Shown here: positions 1-12,150 of the stretch, piece after piece
Position numbering within the stretch: the first letter of the stretch is position 1
Layout of the letters: the number at the start of each line of letters is the position of its first letter
From: Cryptomeria japonica
Taxonomy: Eukaryota > Streptophyta > Pinopsida > Cupressales > Cupressaceae
Length of the DNA stretch: 64,000 nucleotides
Direction of reading: 5' to 3'
Assembly (NCBI RefSeq): GCF_030272615.1
Contig: NC_081414.1
Coordinates: 821,621,896 to 821,685,895, forward strand
The notes under the pieces: generated by a model
Databases searched by the model: none
What the model was told of the DNA's origin: nothing
The model's input: only the letters and a program-made list of their open reading frames with translations
Translations under genes and position numbers: made by a program

Positions 1-536
1 AGAAGTCCATGTTTTCTCTCTCATTATTCTTCTCATGGATCACCAATGTGTGTATTCATGCTTTTTTCCTTTCTTTTCTTCTCTTTGCATTTTGTTTCCA
101 TTCACATCCTTCATCTTGTGTTAGAGAACTCTCAAATCCTCACACTCTTTGTTGTGTTGGAATTGAGATTTAGTCCTCTTTCTTACCAAATGATTCTCCA
201 TTAGTTTTTGATCTCAAATCTTCTTGTGAGCATTTGTCATCAATATTCTTTAACAATTCGAAGTGGTAAACATGATACCCTGTTTCAACTCACTAAAATT
301 AGCAAGCCAAAACAGGGGGGGGCATATAGCTACCCTCGAATTTTCATCACCTTCCTTAGTAAGCATTAGGTGATTTTGTGATCTAACATGTGGTTTTGTA
401 GGTTGTGGTTCTTAACTGAGTACTGCAGATGCCGCTGGGGGCTTCATCCGACAACTTATGGATATATCCTTTTTCAAATAATGTTTACTTTTCTGTACTT
501 TAGCTTGCATATGCACGTAGTGTTCATATGACTGCT
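1..536 (+). other. Internal 3' end of LTR element I, non-coding
   Basis: This stretch lies directly upstream of a polypurine tract and an LTR start, so it should be the last part of the internal region of a plus-strand element whose body lies left of the window. I see no convincing reading frame and no recognisable gag or pol motif. It has T-rich runs near the start and a G7 run around 315. Confidence 0.5.
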
Positions 537-551
537 AAAGTGGGGGCTAAA
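537..551 (+). promoter_or_regulatory. Polypurine tract of element I
   Basis: A purine-rich stretch (AAAGTGGGGGCTAAA) sits immediately before TGTAGCATCG, the expected position and composition for the primer of plus-strand DNA synthesis. It marks the following repeat as a 3' LTR of a plus-strand element. Confidence 0.65.
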
Positions 552-913
552 TGTAGCATCGTAAATTGTACGCTCTTGCTAGGGTGGTACAATTTCACAC
601 CTAGTTTAGCACCCGCCTTGGCGCATTTTGCATTTTGCATTGCATTTCCCCTTTAGCACTTAATTAATTAAATTAATTAGGTCTAAGGTCCTATTTCATC
701 ATCTTCCACATCATAAAGTTGGGCCCTTTCATTAAAGTGTGCCCCTTTCATTTTATTCCTCCAATACATCATTTAATCAAAAACCCTAATTAGGTCCTAT
801 TTTGAACTTGGGGGCTTGATTTCGAGGGTCAAAACATCTTGAAATCAGCTGTAACTTCGGGATTCTCTCTAAAATCATCATATCCGTTGGCCCTAAAAAT
901 TTGGTGAAAAGTT

Positions 914-952
914 GTCGGGACCATGGCGCCTGGCGTGCACATGGTCCCGGAC
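914..952 (+). repeat. Inverted repeat / hairpin in LTR of element I
   Basis: The left arm GGGACCATG and right arm CATGGTCCC are perfect complements of nine bases around a 14-base GC-rich loop. The stem extends by GTC/GAC after one bulged C. It lies about 120 bp upstream of the TATA box, so it is in U3 and could act as DNA (protein site) rather than in the genomic RNA. Confidence 0.6.
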
Positions 953-1690
953 ATTTTTCCCGAAATTTTAGGAGCACGATCCAATCATAAAATAAAGCTT
1001 AACCCCAAGAAATTGGCAGGAGATTCAATCTCTAGGTCGGCCAAAAGTTGAGCTTAAGACCTAGGGTTTCATATATAAGAGCTCTCTTTCTTCATTTGAA
1101 AGGATCCAAGATTTTTGGTTTCAAGGGCCTTCTATGCAGCGAAAGAGCAGATCTTTGAAGACTTCAACAACATTCAACATCCATCCATCAAGCATTCATC
1201 AATTTCATTTATCCATTTAGGGCTTTGAAGGCATTGAAGAGCAATAAGGGATCACTGACTGAAGATTGGCTTGTACCCCTCCCTTGGGGTTGGGTATGAT
1301 TTCATGTTGTTTTCATGTCTTTGCATAAGCCTCATTATGTCACTTACATTCATGCTTTAGATCACTTGGCATCTTGATTTGGAGCATTTACATTGTCATT
1401 TACAAGCAATTAGGGTTTACTTTCTAGGTTGCTCTAGTTTGCTTACTTGCATTTTAGATCTTGCACACACACAAGGTCTGCACACACATTACTTTTACAA
1501 TACAACTTGGCTATTCGTGGAGGTGGAAATCACCGAAGCGGGGGTTTGACCAAGGCAAAACCCTATATAGCCGCCCAAACACCTTTTTCAGATATAAGTG
1601 CAGATTTCAGGATTCAGACGACGCCGCAAGTTGTAGATCTGAAAGAAGCAGACGGAGACGGAACCACACACCAAGTTTCAGAGCAGAAGA

Positions 1691-1787
1691 CCAGGACAGG
1701 GGCGTGGGGTGCCCTGGTCCTGCCAGGACAGGGGCGCTAGGCGCCCTGGTCCCTGGGACGGGGGCGCTGGGTGCCCTGGTCCTCCTG
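1691..1787 (+). repeat. GC-rich tandem repeat, three ~32 bp units
   Basis: Three imperfect units of about 32 bp start near 1691, 1723 and 1756. Each carries GGACAGGGGCG or a variant and then GCCCTGGTCC. Every unit is itself an imperfect inverted repeat (CAGGAC against GTCCTG). The block is strikingly GC-rich inside an AT-rich LTR and lies downstream of the TATA box, so it should be in the transcript leader. Confidence 0.7.
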
Positions 1788-2212
1788 ACAGACAACAATT
1801 TTTAGCAGTTCGAACAGTTTTCCAGGTTGCAAAGTGGCAGTTTCAGGTGCAGAATCAGGACAGTGGTGCCCGCGCCCCCGTCCCGAACATTTCCACTTAG
1901 ATTTTGACTTCGGGTACGCATTTGCATTTTTGTCTTGTCCTTGTGTTTACAGCTTTCCATAGTTTAAGTTCAATTCTGCAATCTTGTTATTAGTTCGTAC
2001 TTGCACTTTGGGGTTAGGAATTGAACTTGCATCATTTTATCTTTCAATTACAACAAAGGAATAGAAATCCTAATAGGTAGCCCGTGGCTGTCTCTTCCAC
2101 AAAAAGAAGTAGCCAATTGTGTGATACCTCTAGGCTCTTTCGTATTCCACAAATGTGTGATTGAAAGTGAGATTAGGGCATGTTTGCTTAGTGTCACTTT
2201 TTCCACCACACA

Positions 2213-2405
2213 AAAAGTTTATTCCTATCGGCTGGGGTGTCGGTATGCATTGTTGCCGGTGCCGGTGAAGTGTTTGCCGGTGTCGATGAATTATCTATCA
2301 GTGTCGATGCCTGTCGGTGGTTTACTAGATGAATGCCACAAGGTTTCCAGTTGGTTGCCATCAATGACAACACTATCATTTCTCAGTAGAGTGTAGAATG
2401 CTAAC
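2213..2405 (-). repeat. Copia-type LTR fragment, minus orientation
   Basis: The sequence matches the outer end of the element H LTR (near 8098-8260). It shares GTTTATTCC, the alternating CCGGTG-like motifs, TGGTTGCCATCAATGACAAC and the terminal TGTAGAATGCTAACA. Only about 190 bp remain, and its inner side is cut by the LTR of element I. Confidence 0.7.
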
Positions 2406-2625
2406 AGGATTTTCCCTTTATCGAGTTTTCCACTTATAAATCTTGGGGTCATGTGGATGGTATTTATTCTGTGATTATTGTTTATGCTTAATTGGTTTAA
2501 CTAATATTTTGGTATTAATGTTTTGGGTTTCGGTATTAAATTTTTAATTACTAATGGTTCCAGTAATCTGTGACAACTGATTCACCCCCCCTCTTAGTTG
2601 TCTTCCGGTTATTTGAATTGTATAA
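2406..2625 (+). repeat. Copia-type LTR 3' end fragment, plus orientation
   Basis: The fragment has the ATCGAGTTTTCCAC motif and ends with GATTCACCCCCCCTCTTAGTTG followed by a CGGTTATTT-like end. These are the R/U5 hallmarks of the D and H LTR families (compare 23586-23620). It is in the opposite orientation to the adjoining fragment at 2213-2405. Confidence 0.6.
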
Positions 2626-3124
2626 AAAAAACACATGTCATAAGCTAATTGGACTGCTTGTGATTCTTGTTACAACAATATTCCTTAGTGGAAAAATATC
2701 CTAACTATCTCTTGAAATATTCTTTATTCTTGGAATTCTTAGAAACTATTGAAGATGATGTTGGTGCTGGTTCATGATACTTTGGATTCACTTCTCGAGG
2801 TAATAACCACTGCAAGATACCAAAACTAGGAACCAAGTTGTTGTTCCTGATAGTAAGTAGCTAGCTATTTATTTCTACCTTATTCTTGATTTAAGTGCAT
2901 TCTCACCCAATTATTATACTCCTCTTCTAATGGCCATTCAAAATTCATAACCTCATCTTCCTTCATCCTATATGGAGTATATTTAATGGATACTTGGTTG
3001 GCTTCCCTCTCAAAAGTTTCAAAAATGTTCCTATATTGATGATCTTATCCATACTATCCTCAAGAATATTTATATCAAGATTATCACATATTAATTCTAC
3101 TTGAGAATTAATTACCATCTCTGC
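2626..3124. other. No gene seen
   Basis: AT-rich sequence with no coherent reading frame. It lies just downstream, on the minus strand, of the broken J coding region and may be its 3' untranslated part. No LTR, PBS or tRNA is visible. Confidence 0.4.
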
Positions 3125-6100
3125 CTACTCTTTCCATGACTGCAATTCTTTAAAATCTCCATTCTCTTCCATAATCCTAGGTAGTAAAGTGTCTTGTAGT
3201 TCATTGAAACTCTTCATCAATTCTTTGATTTTCTTCTCTAGACTCTCTAGCAAAGTCTGAAAATGAAAATCTTCTAATGATTTTACCAACAAATAAGTTG
3301 GTTGAAGTGCTTGAGGTCTATCGACATGAAACTTGGAAGCCATGAACATCATTTTTAGTTCATTAGCTCTATGCACCCACTTGCCAAATAATGGCGCATC
3401 TACCTCTTGATCCCTATCAAAATTCTTTATGGCTTCAAACAACAAAGAATATAATGAATGAATACTGTGTAACCTACTATCAATCTTCTCATTTAAATGG
3501 CTCAAAACTATATTCACTATCTCCTTCTTTTCTAAGACAACTCTTTCCTCTGCGTCTTTTATTTGGCACTCGAATTCCTTTATTTTCTCAAGCATCTGAG
3601 TCTTGGTTGGGTCAACTGAATATGTCGGCTCTTAAACATTTGGTTCCAATGCAGAAACAGAGGGTCCAATTCCAATTGGAGACTTAGAAGCTGGAGATGT
3701 TTTAGATGTTGAGGGCAAATCAAGAGGGGCTTCTAATTTCTTCTGTTGTAGTAGTTGAACTGTAGTTTCCAATTTTAATATTCTTCTGTTGAATTTTGTA
3801 ATACTCTACAAATACATGCTCATACTTTCTTTGGTATTCCTCTCTATCTGCCTTTTCCCTCTTAGTTGTTTCTTGTGCCAACCTTGCCACATTCACTGTT
3901 AGGTTAGTTGCTTCCACCATTGAAGTCTCTGAAGCTCCTTTTATAATCATACTTCCCCTCAAATTGGGGTTTATGTTTGCTATGTCATGATTTATAGCCC
4001 CTTTAATTAACAACCATATTTCCAATGCGGCATATTATTGGTTGTAGGCAGACCCTTGCAATGCCAATCTAACTTCTTCCTCTAAATTATACAAAGGCTG
4101 ATAAGATTTCCTTATTGCATCAAAAGATACAACATCTACAATATCCATTTTTTGAAGAATCAATACCCCTGCTTGGTCAACAATTCTTCTTCCCTCTGTA
4201 GGAGTGATGGCTTTAAATTCTTTCATTATTTCACTTTTAACTTCTTCAATTTCCTTGTCACTTCTATTAGGATTTTGACCCTTCTTCTCAGCACATCTAC
4301 TTTTATACGCTTCAACTTTAGTTGTCTAGACAAACTGTAAAAATGCTTGGATATGAACAAATGTGTCATCTTCTAAAAATTAGTCACATGCCTCTTTCCT
4401 TGTATCCTGAATGGCTTTTCCTTGTATTTCCAGTGGAGTAAGGTCTCAATCTAATGACCTTGGTGGAGATAGAATTCCAACCTGCAACTCTTCATTAGTA
4501 AGAATGATCACATTCTCCTTCTCTAGCTCTTCTTCAGGCTTGTTAGTTTTTTTCCTCTTAGATGGATGAGGTGAAGGAAGAAGTGAAAGGATTCTTTCAG
4601 GTGGAGATTTAACAATCTCTAATAATTACCACCTTAAGAGGCCCATGCTGAGGTTCAAGGGGTTTTTCTTGTTCCATTATCCCCTTCCCCTTCCTCTTTA
4701 TCTCTTGTTCCTTTTCACTATCACTTTCATCTCTTACTCTTCTATAAATAACCCTCCCTCTTGGAGGCATGTAAATAGGTCTCACCTCCTCTGATTCTTT
4801 GTACTTGGGGCCTTTGCTGTGAAGGCTTTGACAATGACCTTTGTTGGGCTACTAATTTTGGAGGTTCTTCCCTTATTTCTTGGCCGCTTGTTATCTCCAA
4901 TTTCTCCACCTCATCCATTAGGTCATACATTACTTCATCAAAATTTTCTATCAAATAATCAATTTTCTTATAAAATGGTCTAAATTATTTCAATAGGTCA
5001 TACTTTGGATCCAATCTATGGAATTTATCAAGAAACTTCTTATAAGCCATCCATCTTTCTTTTTTGACCTCTTGTTTATCCAAATCAAATTCATTCCTAA
5101 TCAAGTCTTCTGAAAAATCAAAATAATGAGGCAGCTGGGTTTCTTTGGTTCTTTTTCTAAACATTACATAAAAACCCCATGGCTCATTGTGCCTCTTTGT
5201 GCTGACTCTCAAGCAATAAGGAGAAAGAACCTTTTCAAAATGGACCCATCCTCCTTTAAGAATTACAAAATATGGGACTATAGTGTAATAAGGGAAAAAG
5301 GTGCCTTTACCTCTCTTTGTCAACTCATCTTCATGTATGCAACCCAATTGCCATGTACTTTTGCAAATTCTAGTCTAAGTGGAACATTGAAAGGGAACAT
5401 ATGTGGTTGTCCATGAAAACCATACACTCTTATAATTGATATCATAGAATAAGGAATGATATCCCCCCAATTATGCTCAAGTTTCAATCCTGGCCTTTTT
5501 TCTATTTGCCTCAAAAAATCATACAACTCTACTAGAATCCTTGGTGGATTTTATATAGTTGAGCCCTAAGCCTGGATGCAAAGCAATTGTCAAATCTTAC
5601 ATAACTTGCATCCTTTCTGTCCCATGACATATCCATGCTCCAAACTTGTACTGACATGTTTTCTCCATCCACCACCCTTCTCAAATCCATTTCTTCTGCA
5701 AAGAAATCTATATTTTTGTACAAGATCATGTACATAAGTATGGAATACCAGTAGAATGAGGTACTAATGTCACCCTTTTTAATATGTAGAAACCTCTCAT
5801 GTATCTTGTCTGCAAGGTATGGAGCAAAGTCATAAATCACTACAAAATTGGGGTGTTGGATCTGAATCCCCATATGCATATATACTTTTGAGATTACTGT
5901 GCTTGGGTGGAAACCTAAAATCAGACACAATGTGAAAAATGTGGCCCTGAAATGATGTGCAAAGGAATCAATTGGAAAAGGCTCTTCAACACTTGGGCCA
6001 ATATAATACTAAGTATCTGCCGCCTTAGTCAAATGAGATGGGAACAACCTTTCTCTAACTAAATACCTTGTCTTCTCATATTATTTCTCTAGTTCTTCCA

Positions 6101-6345
6101 AATCGATAGGTTCCAGGGATACAAAAGGTTCATGTAAGTCAAAAACTTCCTAAAAATCCTCCCTCCAGATACTCCACATAAATTCTCCTTTTCTTCCCCT
6201 CACAACCCTTGAGATTGGGTCATACTTATCTGCCACTTCTTTCAATAATTCCACATCCATGAATACAATAGGTACATCTAACTTCCCCAAATCATATTTC
6301 CATGCTTGTGAAAATGGCCGACTGGTAGATTTCTATGACAAACCA
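3125..6345 (-). pseudogene. Degenerate ORF of unknown protein (J)
   Basis: One long protein can be followed on the minus strand from about 6345 to 3125 through several stops and frameshifts. Its N-terminal half (about 6345-4985) is compact, hydrophobic and tryptophan/tyrosine-rich, with segments such as FAHHFRATFFTLCLILGFHP, DFAPYLADKIHERF and SYVRFDNCFASRLRAQ. A charged linker follows (4742-4954), and then a coiled-coil-like C-terminal part (3125-4226) rich in E, K and L. In-frame interruptions are mostly TAG, TAA or TGA at positions where Q, W or R would be expected. I do not recognise the family. It has no RT, integrase or protease motif and no zinc knuckle. It may be an accessory ORF of a non-autonomous retroelement or a captured host gene. 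Confidence 0.55.
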
Positions 6346-7463
6346 TATCATGAACATGCTTTACCCTGACATAGGCACCCTTGCATCTGATATCTTATAA
6401 GCGTTCTCGACTAAACCCTCACCCAGGGTCTGTCCACATGCAAGACGGGTCATTTTTTGATGGCTTCAATTGGTCAAATAAGTCATCATAGAGATTCCTC
6501 CTTTAATATTCAATATTACCAGAGTGTGGTCTTTGGGTGTGCCATTATGAAAAACTAGGGTTCTTGATTTAAGTTCTACATGAAACAAATTTTTTTTTAA
6601 GAATCTTGTAGCTACTACAATATAACTAAGCTTTTAAAATTCTACTTCAAATTCGCCACCCTACTTAGTATCAAAACACTTTCCCTAAAAATTGAAAGCA
6701 ATCCCTATGCTTGAAAATTTTAAATTCACTAGAGAAGGATTCAAATTTGACTTATAGTTTTTTCACACCGCAAATCCTAATTTTGTGCTTCAAAAGCTTG
6801 CAACAATTTCCTTTAACTCTTGAAACACTCTCCGCTCTCGTTTGAATGCCTTTGGTAATTGGAAATAGGCATAATTTACTCTTTATATATCCCTTTGTTG
6901 CCAGACCTATGCCTTGTACACCATTACTGCTCGCACGAACAATGAAACGACTCCAAATAATTTTGAAATAAGTTTGAATCTTCACCGTAGATCTGCCTCC
7001 ATGCTGGTGAATCAAATAGTCTTCATTAGTAAATTTGACATTGACATCCATGCTAGCATGTGAACCCACCTTCATCCAATAAGAAAAATCCATGTCAATC
7101 TTCCTTAGAACTCATCCCCATGGCCCCACCTTCAGTTCCATCCTCTCAGTGAGGACATGTGACATCATCTCATGATGCCGCAGTGGTTAATACCCTTCCA
7201 CATTCCGATAGCAGGATCACGAGGACCGTCTGATCAAGGCAATCTTTAATCTATTCTCTTGATGACCATTTATCTTAGGCCGCTAACTCTCGAGCACCAT
7301 TTGATCAACTTTTAAAACATCTCCATCAATTTTTAGCACATGCAAAAAGATATACCCTTTAGTTGGCCGAGCTATAACTCATTTCCACCGACCTTTGAAA
7401 AAATTAGATATTAAAAATTGGTTTCAACATTTGTTTCAGCCACCCATTTTATGACACATGGTA
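6346..7463 (-). other. Probable 5' region of J, no firm gene
   Basis: Upstream on the minus strand of the J reading frame. A 113-codon frame at 6752-7093 (start MDFSYWMKVG) is the only open stretch, and nothing supports it as coding. No PBS or LTR is recognisable. Element H is inserted at the right edge, so the 5' continuation of J may lie at 14121-14469. Confidence 0.35.
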
Positions 7464-8260
7464 TGTTAGAATCAATGATAGTCCCAAAGACACTGAGAGG
7501 GGGGGGGGGGGGTGAATCAGTGTCTAACTGGTTAGCATAATATTTAAACTTATTAAGAACTTTGTATCTCAAAATAGTGTACCAGTAAATAAGAATTAAT
7601 GAAATAAATAAGAATAGTAGAGACAACATAGAGAACACACCATAACACAAGATATTTAATGACAAAACCCAGTGTGGGAAAAACCTCGATGGGATTTGTG
7701 ACCCACGATATTCACTCACTAGCCAATGAATAAATATTACTTACAATGAGGGGCCTGCACATGCAAGAAGGCTAGCAGCCTAGAGCTCACTACTCAATCA
7801 CAAAATAGAAGTCTCACTGACTTATAAAATAGATTATCAAAATCCAATACAATGTACTACTTTAGATCAGCATCAATTATGCCAGGTTCAGTACTGGTTT
7901 AAGCTCAATCTATTACCAAAACCTTCGCTATCAACTATATCACCTTATACAAAATATCATCTATTCTCTCACTTTCATATATCCTCTCTCTCAACAAAAT
8001 GACCTATAAGATCTCATACATATATATGAGTCTTTTACAATATGCCATGTTGGCTTTTACAAAATATTTTTATAATATAAAACAATAAAATAAGTTTATT
8101 CCATGTCGTCTTTAGTGTTGGTATGCATTATTGTCGCTGTTGGTGTATGTACAAGTCTATTGCCGGTACCGGTAATTGGCGGTGGGTTGACATAAGTTTT
8201 CCTGTTGGTTGCCATCAATGACAACATCAACTATTCTCATAAGAATGTAGAATGCCAACA
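7464..8260 (-). repeat. 3' LTR of element H
   Basis: 797 bp, matching 13312-14120 throughout. On the element strand it begins TGTTGGCATTCTACA and ends ...TCTAACA, with a polycytosine tract near the end (G13 on the plus strand at 7500-7512). A TATA box (CATATATATG on the minus strand) lies near 8018-8030. Confidence 0.9.
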
Positions 8261-8414
8261 ATCTCCCCCTTTGGCATTTATGACAACACTCATGAGAAAA
8301 ATCCAAAAATCCATTCCAAAAACTAAAGTCCAAAAAGTTTCCAAAAAGATGTGCTCCCCTTGAGAAAATGATCTTCTCTGAAGAAGTATTTTTCTCTCCA
8401 CTACTCCCCCTTTG
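8261..8414 (-). promoter_or_regulatory. Polypurine tract cluster of element H
   Basis: On the element strand, AAAGGGGGAGAT abuts the 3' LTR (8261-8274) and is the functional-position PPT. Two similar tracts lie upstream: one at 8352-8362 (CAAGGGGAGCA) and one at 8403-8414 (TCAAAGGGGGAGT). The outer two sit in similar contexts, each following a CAT(T)GATGTC/CATAAATGCC-like segment, which suggests local duplication. Confidence 0.75.
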
Positions 8415-8611
8415 ACATCAATGACAAAGGTTGTCAAAAATAGTCAAATGAGTGCAAAAATTCACCTCAAGGTCTGTAACCAGTTGGTTACAATCTGAAA
8501 GACATCTGCCAAAACCAAATTCAGACTCTACATAAACCTTTTACTGTCATTCAAGGTTGCCTCAGTCTATTGGATTATGTCGGTGAGATGATGCATGTGA
8601 TCTTCTGGTGA

Positions 8612-11600
8612 TCATTCTCCTTGAAGTAATGCCTTAGATATTTCTATTCTCTGAGAAATAAGATTTTCCAACTTAGGACCAAGTTTATTTTTAATCTCTC
8701 TGGCATTAGACCTTATCCTTGCCTTTTCTTTCTTGAGTTTCTCTAATTTTTCCTCAAAACCTACCATTTCTTGCTCAAAAAATGATATGTGACTAGATGA
8801 ACCAATTATGTTATCCACTATGTCATCAATTTCCTTTTGTATTTTATTGATCTCCTTGTCTATGTCCTCTGTTAGAAGGTGAGGTTTGCATGTTTCCCTG
8901 TATAGCTCTTTGTACTCCAAGAATAGTAGATTTTAGTGTCAGTAATAATGTATTCAGGTGTTCAGTGCACTTCTTTATGGTGCCATCAAAGAATTTATTC
9001 TTCTCCTTTTCAACTTTGTCCTTTATTGTATCCTCATTAACTTTATCAACCGTTATTACATTGTTAGCAATAAATTTGGACAATGTGTCCAATTTGCCTA
9101 AATAATCCTTAATATGATCTATGTTACAATTAGGTGCAATCAATTTAAGAATAGGTACAATGTTATCAGTTGCCTTGTAGGCCAAAGCATTGCAATCTGT
9201 TATCTTTTTGATTGAATCCAAGAGTACCTCTGTAACATTTGTTGGTCTGAATTCACTTGAAGTGCTGGATGTCTCACCAATTGCATTTATTACCTCTGTG
9301 CTTCCATCAATTGTAACCATTTTACTTGTGTTTACCTCCGGTGGATCAGTCTGTGTTTGCATCTCAATTAGCAAGGATTTCTTAAACTGTTTTGATGTCT
9401 CAGTTATTGTCAGTTTCTCTGCCTTAGTATGTACGTCTACCTCAGTAGGTTTCTTAGTAAGCTTTGTCACTATTTCAGTCTCTGGTGGCCCTGTGCCAGT
9501 ATTTACCATGTGCCAGCATCTATTACTTCAGTGGGTTTCTTTGTTTCTAATGGTTTCTTTGTTTGGGTTGGGATCTCAACCTCAACAGTCTTTACTGTTT
9601 TCTTAGCCATGTTGCCACTATCAATATTGTCTTCCTTAACCTCTGCACTATCCTTATCTACAACAATATTCACTTCCTGAGTATCCACATTCATGGTGAA
9701 TAGTATCTCAGATTTAGGATTAGTGTCATTATGTGTAACATATTGAGTGTTAATAATTGGTGGATCATCTGTTTGTACCAGTGTAGTATCCAAAGGTGGT
9801 GGTAAATTGTTAGTGATCTTGATGTTCAGAATACCACCAAATTTACCTTTGCCCTTGTCCTTATCCTTTTGATATACATTAAATGTTTTCTTTGGCCGGT
9901 TGATTTCCTCTTGTTTTTCCTTCTCCAGAAAGAATATATCCCAGTTATTAGCAGTCTCATCTACAATCTCTTTTACTCTTCCTACCATTAAACTTACTTG
10001 CTGGTGTCCACTGGCAAAAACAGATTGGTTAGCCTCAGAGATTAATTCATCAATTTCTTCTTTTGAATTCACAGGATGTACAGCTAGAAGTTTCTCAACT
10101 TTTAGTTTCTTATCTAATTCCATTGTTGCAATCCTTTTTGATTCCAATATCCTATATAGATCATTTGGTAAGTCATCCACAACTTCAATTAAAACCTTTT
10201 TATATATGTTCAGATGTAAAATTATACTGTTCTCAATGCTTTCCCTATCTGAATCATTAAATGTGTTATACAGTTGGTGTACATTAGCCAAATTTCCATC
10301 ATTAGTTATCTCATTTAGTAAATCATTCAAAGAAGGGGTGATAGGTTGTTGTTTCTTCTTTGGTGTCAGTTTCTTTGGTGTTAATTTCTTTTGTGGTCCC
10401 CTTACTACTTGTTGTTTCTTCCTTAAATTCCTTGTTCTCTTGGGTGAAGGAGAGGGCACCAGTGAAGGTTTTCTCTTCCTCCTTTCAACTCTTTTAAACT
10501 CAGCTGCCTTGTCACTCTCAGTTCCAAATGATGTGCCAACCGGTGAAATATATGCCTCAGATTGAAGATTTTCAAGTTCACTAGCCGATATACCACTAAT
10601 ATTCATTACATTTTCCTTTATTTCCTTCACTTGCGTAGAAGCATCTCTAATAATTTTTTCTCTTTTCTTCCTTTTCTTTAATCTATTTACATCACTTTCA
10701 ATAGTCTCAGCACTACCAAAACTTCTTCCGATGGTTCTCTTGGTGCATCCAGTAATGCCTTAGCATGTCTCCAAAATATTAAGATCTACTTCATATCCTA
10801 TTTCAGTCACCCAAACAGTCTTAGGGAGTACAACTTCCATCCATGTCTCATCTCTCTTGATAACAAAACAAATTTCTTTGTCATATTTGTCCACTACACT
10901 CTGTGGTAGCCTTTCTCTAGTTTTCATTTTAGCCTGGAAGGTTTTGAAGTATTCAATTATGTTGTTGTCCTTTGCATTTCCCATGCCGGTTAAAGCTTCC
11001 TGTAATTGTTTTCCTATCGGTATGTCATATCCAAAGTCTTTAGATCCTATACCAGGAATTTCCTTAGTGAAATACAACATTAAGCATACCAAAATATTTC
11101 CAAATCGGAATGTCCCTTTCTTATCTCCTTTAATCTTTTTCAAATTATCAATGAGTTCATCTCTTATCCATTCACACACATCTATCATTGCATTATTGTT
11201 GACCATCTCATAAGTATTGTTTATACAAAGACTAGAAACTGAATTTAGTCTGTTAGCATGTGTGGTCTTGTAACCTAAAACCATACTTACAAATCTCACA
11301 TTGATTTCTTTGATATCATTCAATCTTGGTGACCTATTTTTAGATGTTGCTCCGGTTAGGGTCATCAGTTTGTTGTTAGGAATCTTCTTTGTTTTGTCAG
11401 GTCTGCTGCCAGTTGAGAGTAAATCGGTTACTGCCCTAATTACTTGCCGGGTTATTTTGCAGACAAAATCCAACCATATAAATTCTCAATGTGCTCTACT
11501 CAAAACAATTCTTACTACTTCTTCCAAAAATTGGGGAATGTTCGGTATCTCCACAAAACCTAGATTTTCTATAATTTTGTGTTTGGGTTTGATAGCACCA

Positions 11601-11848
11601 TTTTCGTCATAAATCACCTTAGTATACATTTTCATCAATTCTTTGAAACCTAGTTCTTCTATATTGCAATGTGTATAAATCCTAGGGTCTTCAACAAAAG
11701 CTACACCTTTAGGAATTTTCAAAAATGCCCCTATAGAGTCATCTTGTTTGGAAACTTCAAGAATTATTTTAAATAAGGGCCTAGGGCATTTCACATTTTC
11801 CACAATAGTAGGGTTTCAAATAAACTCAGGAGCAGAAGAAGAAGCCAT
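8612..11848 (-). pseudogene. ORF2 of element H, unknown ~1,080-residue protein
   Basis: One frame runs from ATG at 11848 (MASSSAPEF) down to about 9503 with only three in-frame stops (near 11816, 11483 and 10758). It continues after frameshifts near 9505 and 8880 to 8612. The N-terminal 370 residues are compact and mixed alpha/beta in composition (for example VCEWIRDELIDNLKKIKGDKK and FGYDIPIGKQLQEAL). The middle part has basic, nuclear-localisation-like runs (KRVERRKRKP, SPKRTRNLRKKQ). The C-terminal third is threonine/valine-rich and then coiled-coil-like. I do not recognise the family and see no catalytic retroelement motif. Its length and fair preservation argue that it was translated while the element was active. 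Confidence 0.65.
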
Positions 11849-12150
11849 TGAAAAATACCTTTAGCTGCCTAAAAATATTCTACATGCTTGAATAAATCAC
11901 TTCTCACCTTCGCCTTGAATGTCTTTGCTCTATTTTTGCATTCTCTGCTAATTTGAATGCTCAGTGAGTTTAAAAAGAGGGAAATTGGCTGATTTATAAT
12001 GACATTTCTCTTACCAACTGCATTAAATCTCATCGGTTAAGTGAAAACTTAACACATCTGCCGGTAAAGAAGAAATCTATCTTCTCACCATCGACCGAGG
12101 GTAATCTGCATGATTTTCAACTTACTGCAGTACCCCCAAAGGGTTACTTC

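Larger units (their letters stand above)
552..2212 (+). repeat. 3' LTR of element I (probable Ty3/gypsy)
   Basis: The LTR starts TGTAGCATCG after a polypurine tract and probably ends at ...CACACA, where homology to a different copia LTR family begins. A TATA box (CATATATAAG) lies at 1070-1079, leaving about 1.1 kb of transcribed LTR. It contains an upstream hairpin (914-952) and a GC-rich tandem repeat (1691-1787). The small ORFs in it are low-complexity and overlap the repeat, so I do not call them genes. The 5' partner LTR is outside the window, so the right boundary is inferred, not matched. Confidence 0.6.

Noticed and set aside
1447-1900. Small ORFs in the LTR of element I
   Set aside because: They overlap a GC-rich tandem repeat in three frames and both strands; no independent support.
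9190-10565. Plus-strand Ser/Phe-rich ORFs of up to 221 residues
   Set aside because: Antisense shadows of H ORF2, whose Lys/Glu codons give few stops on the other strand.
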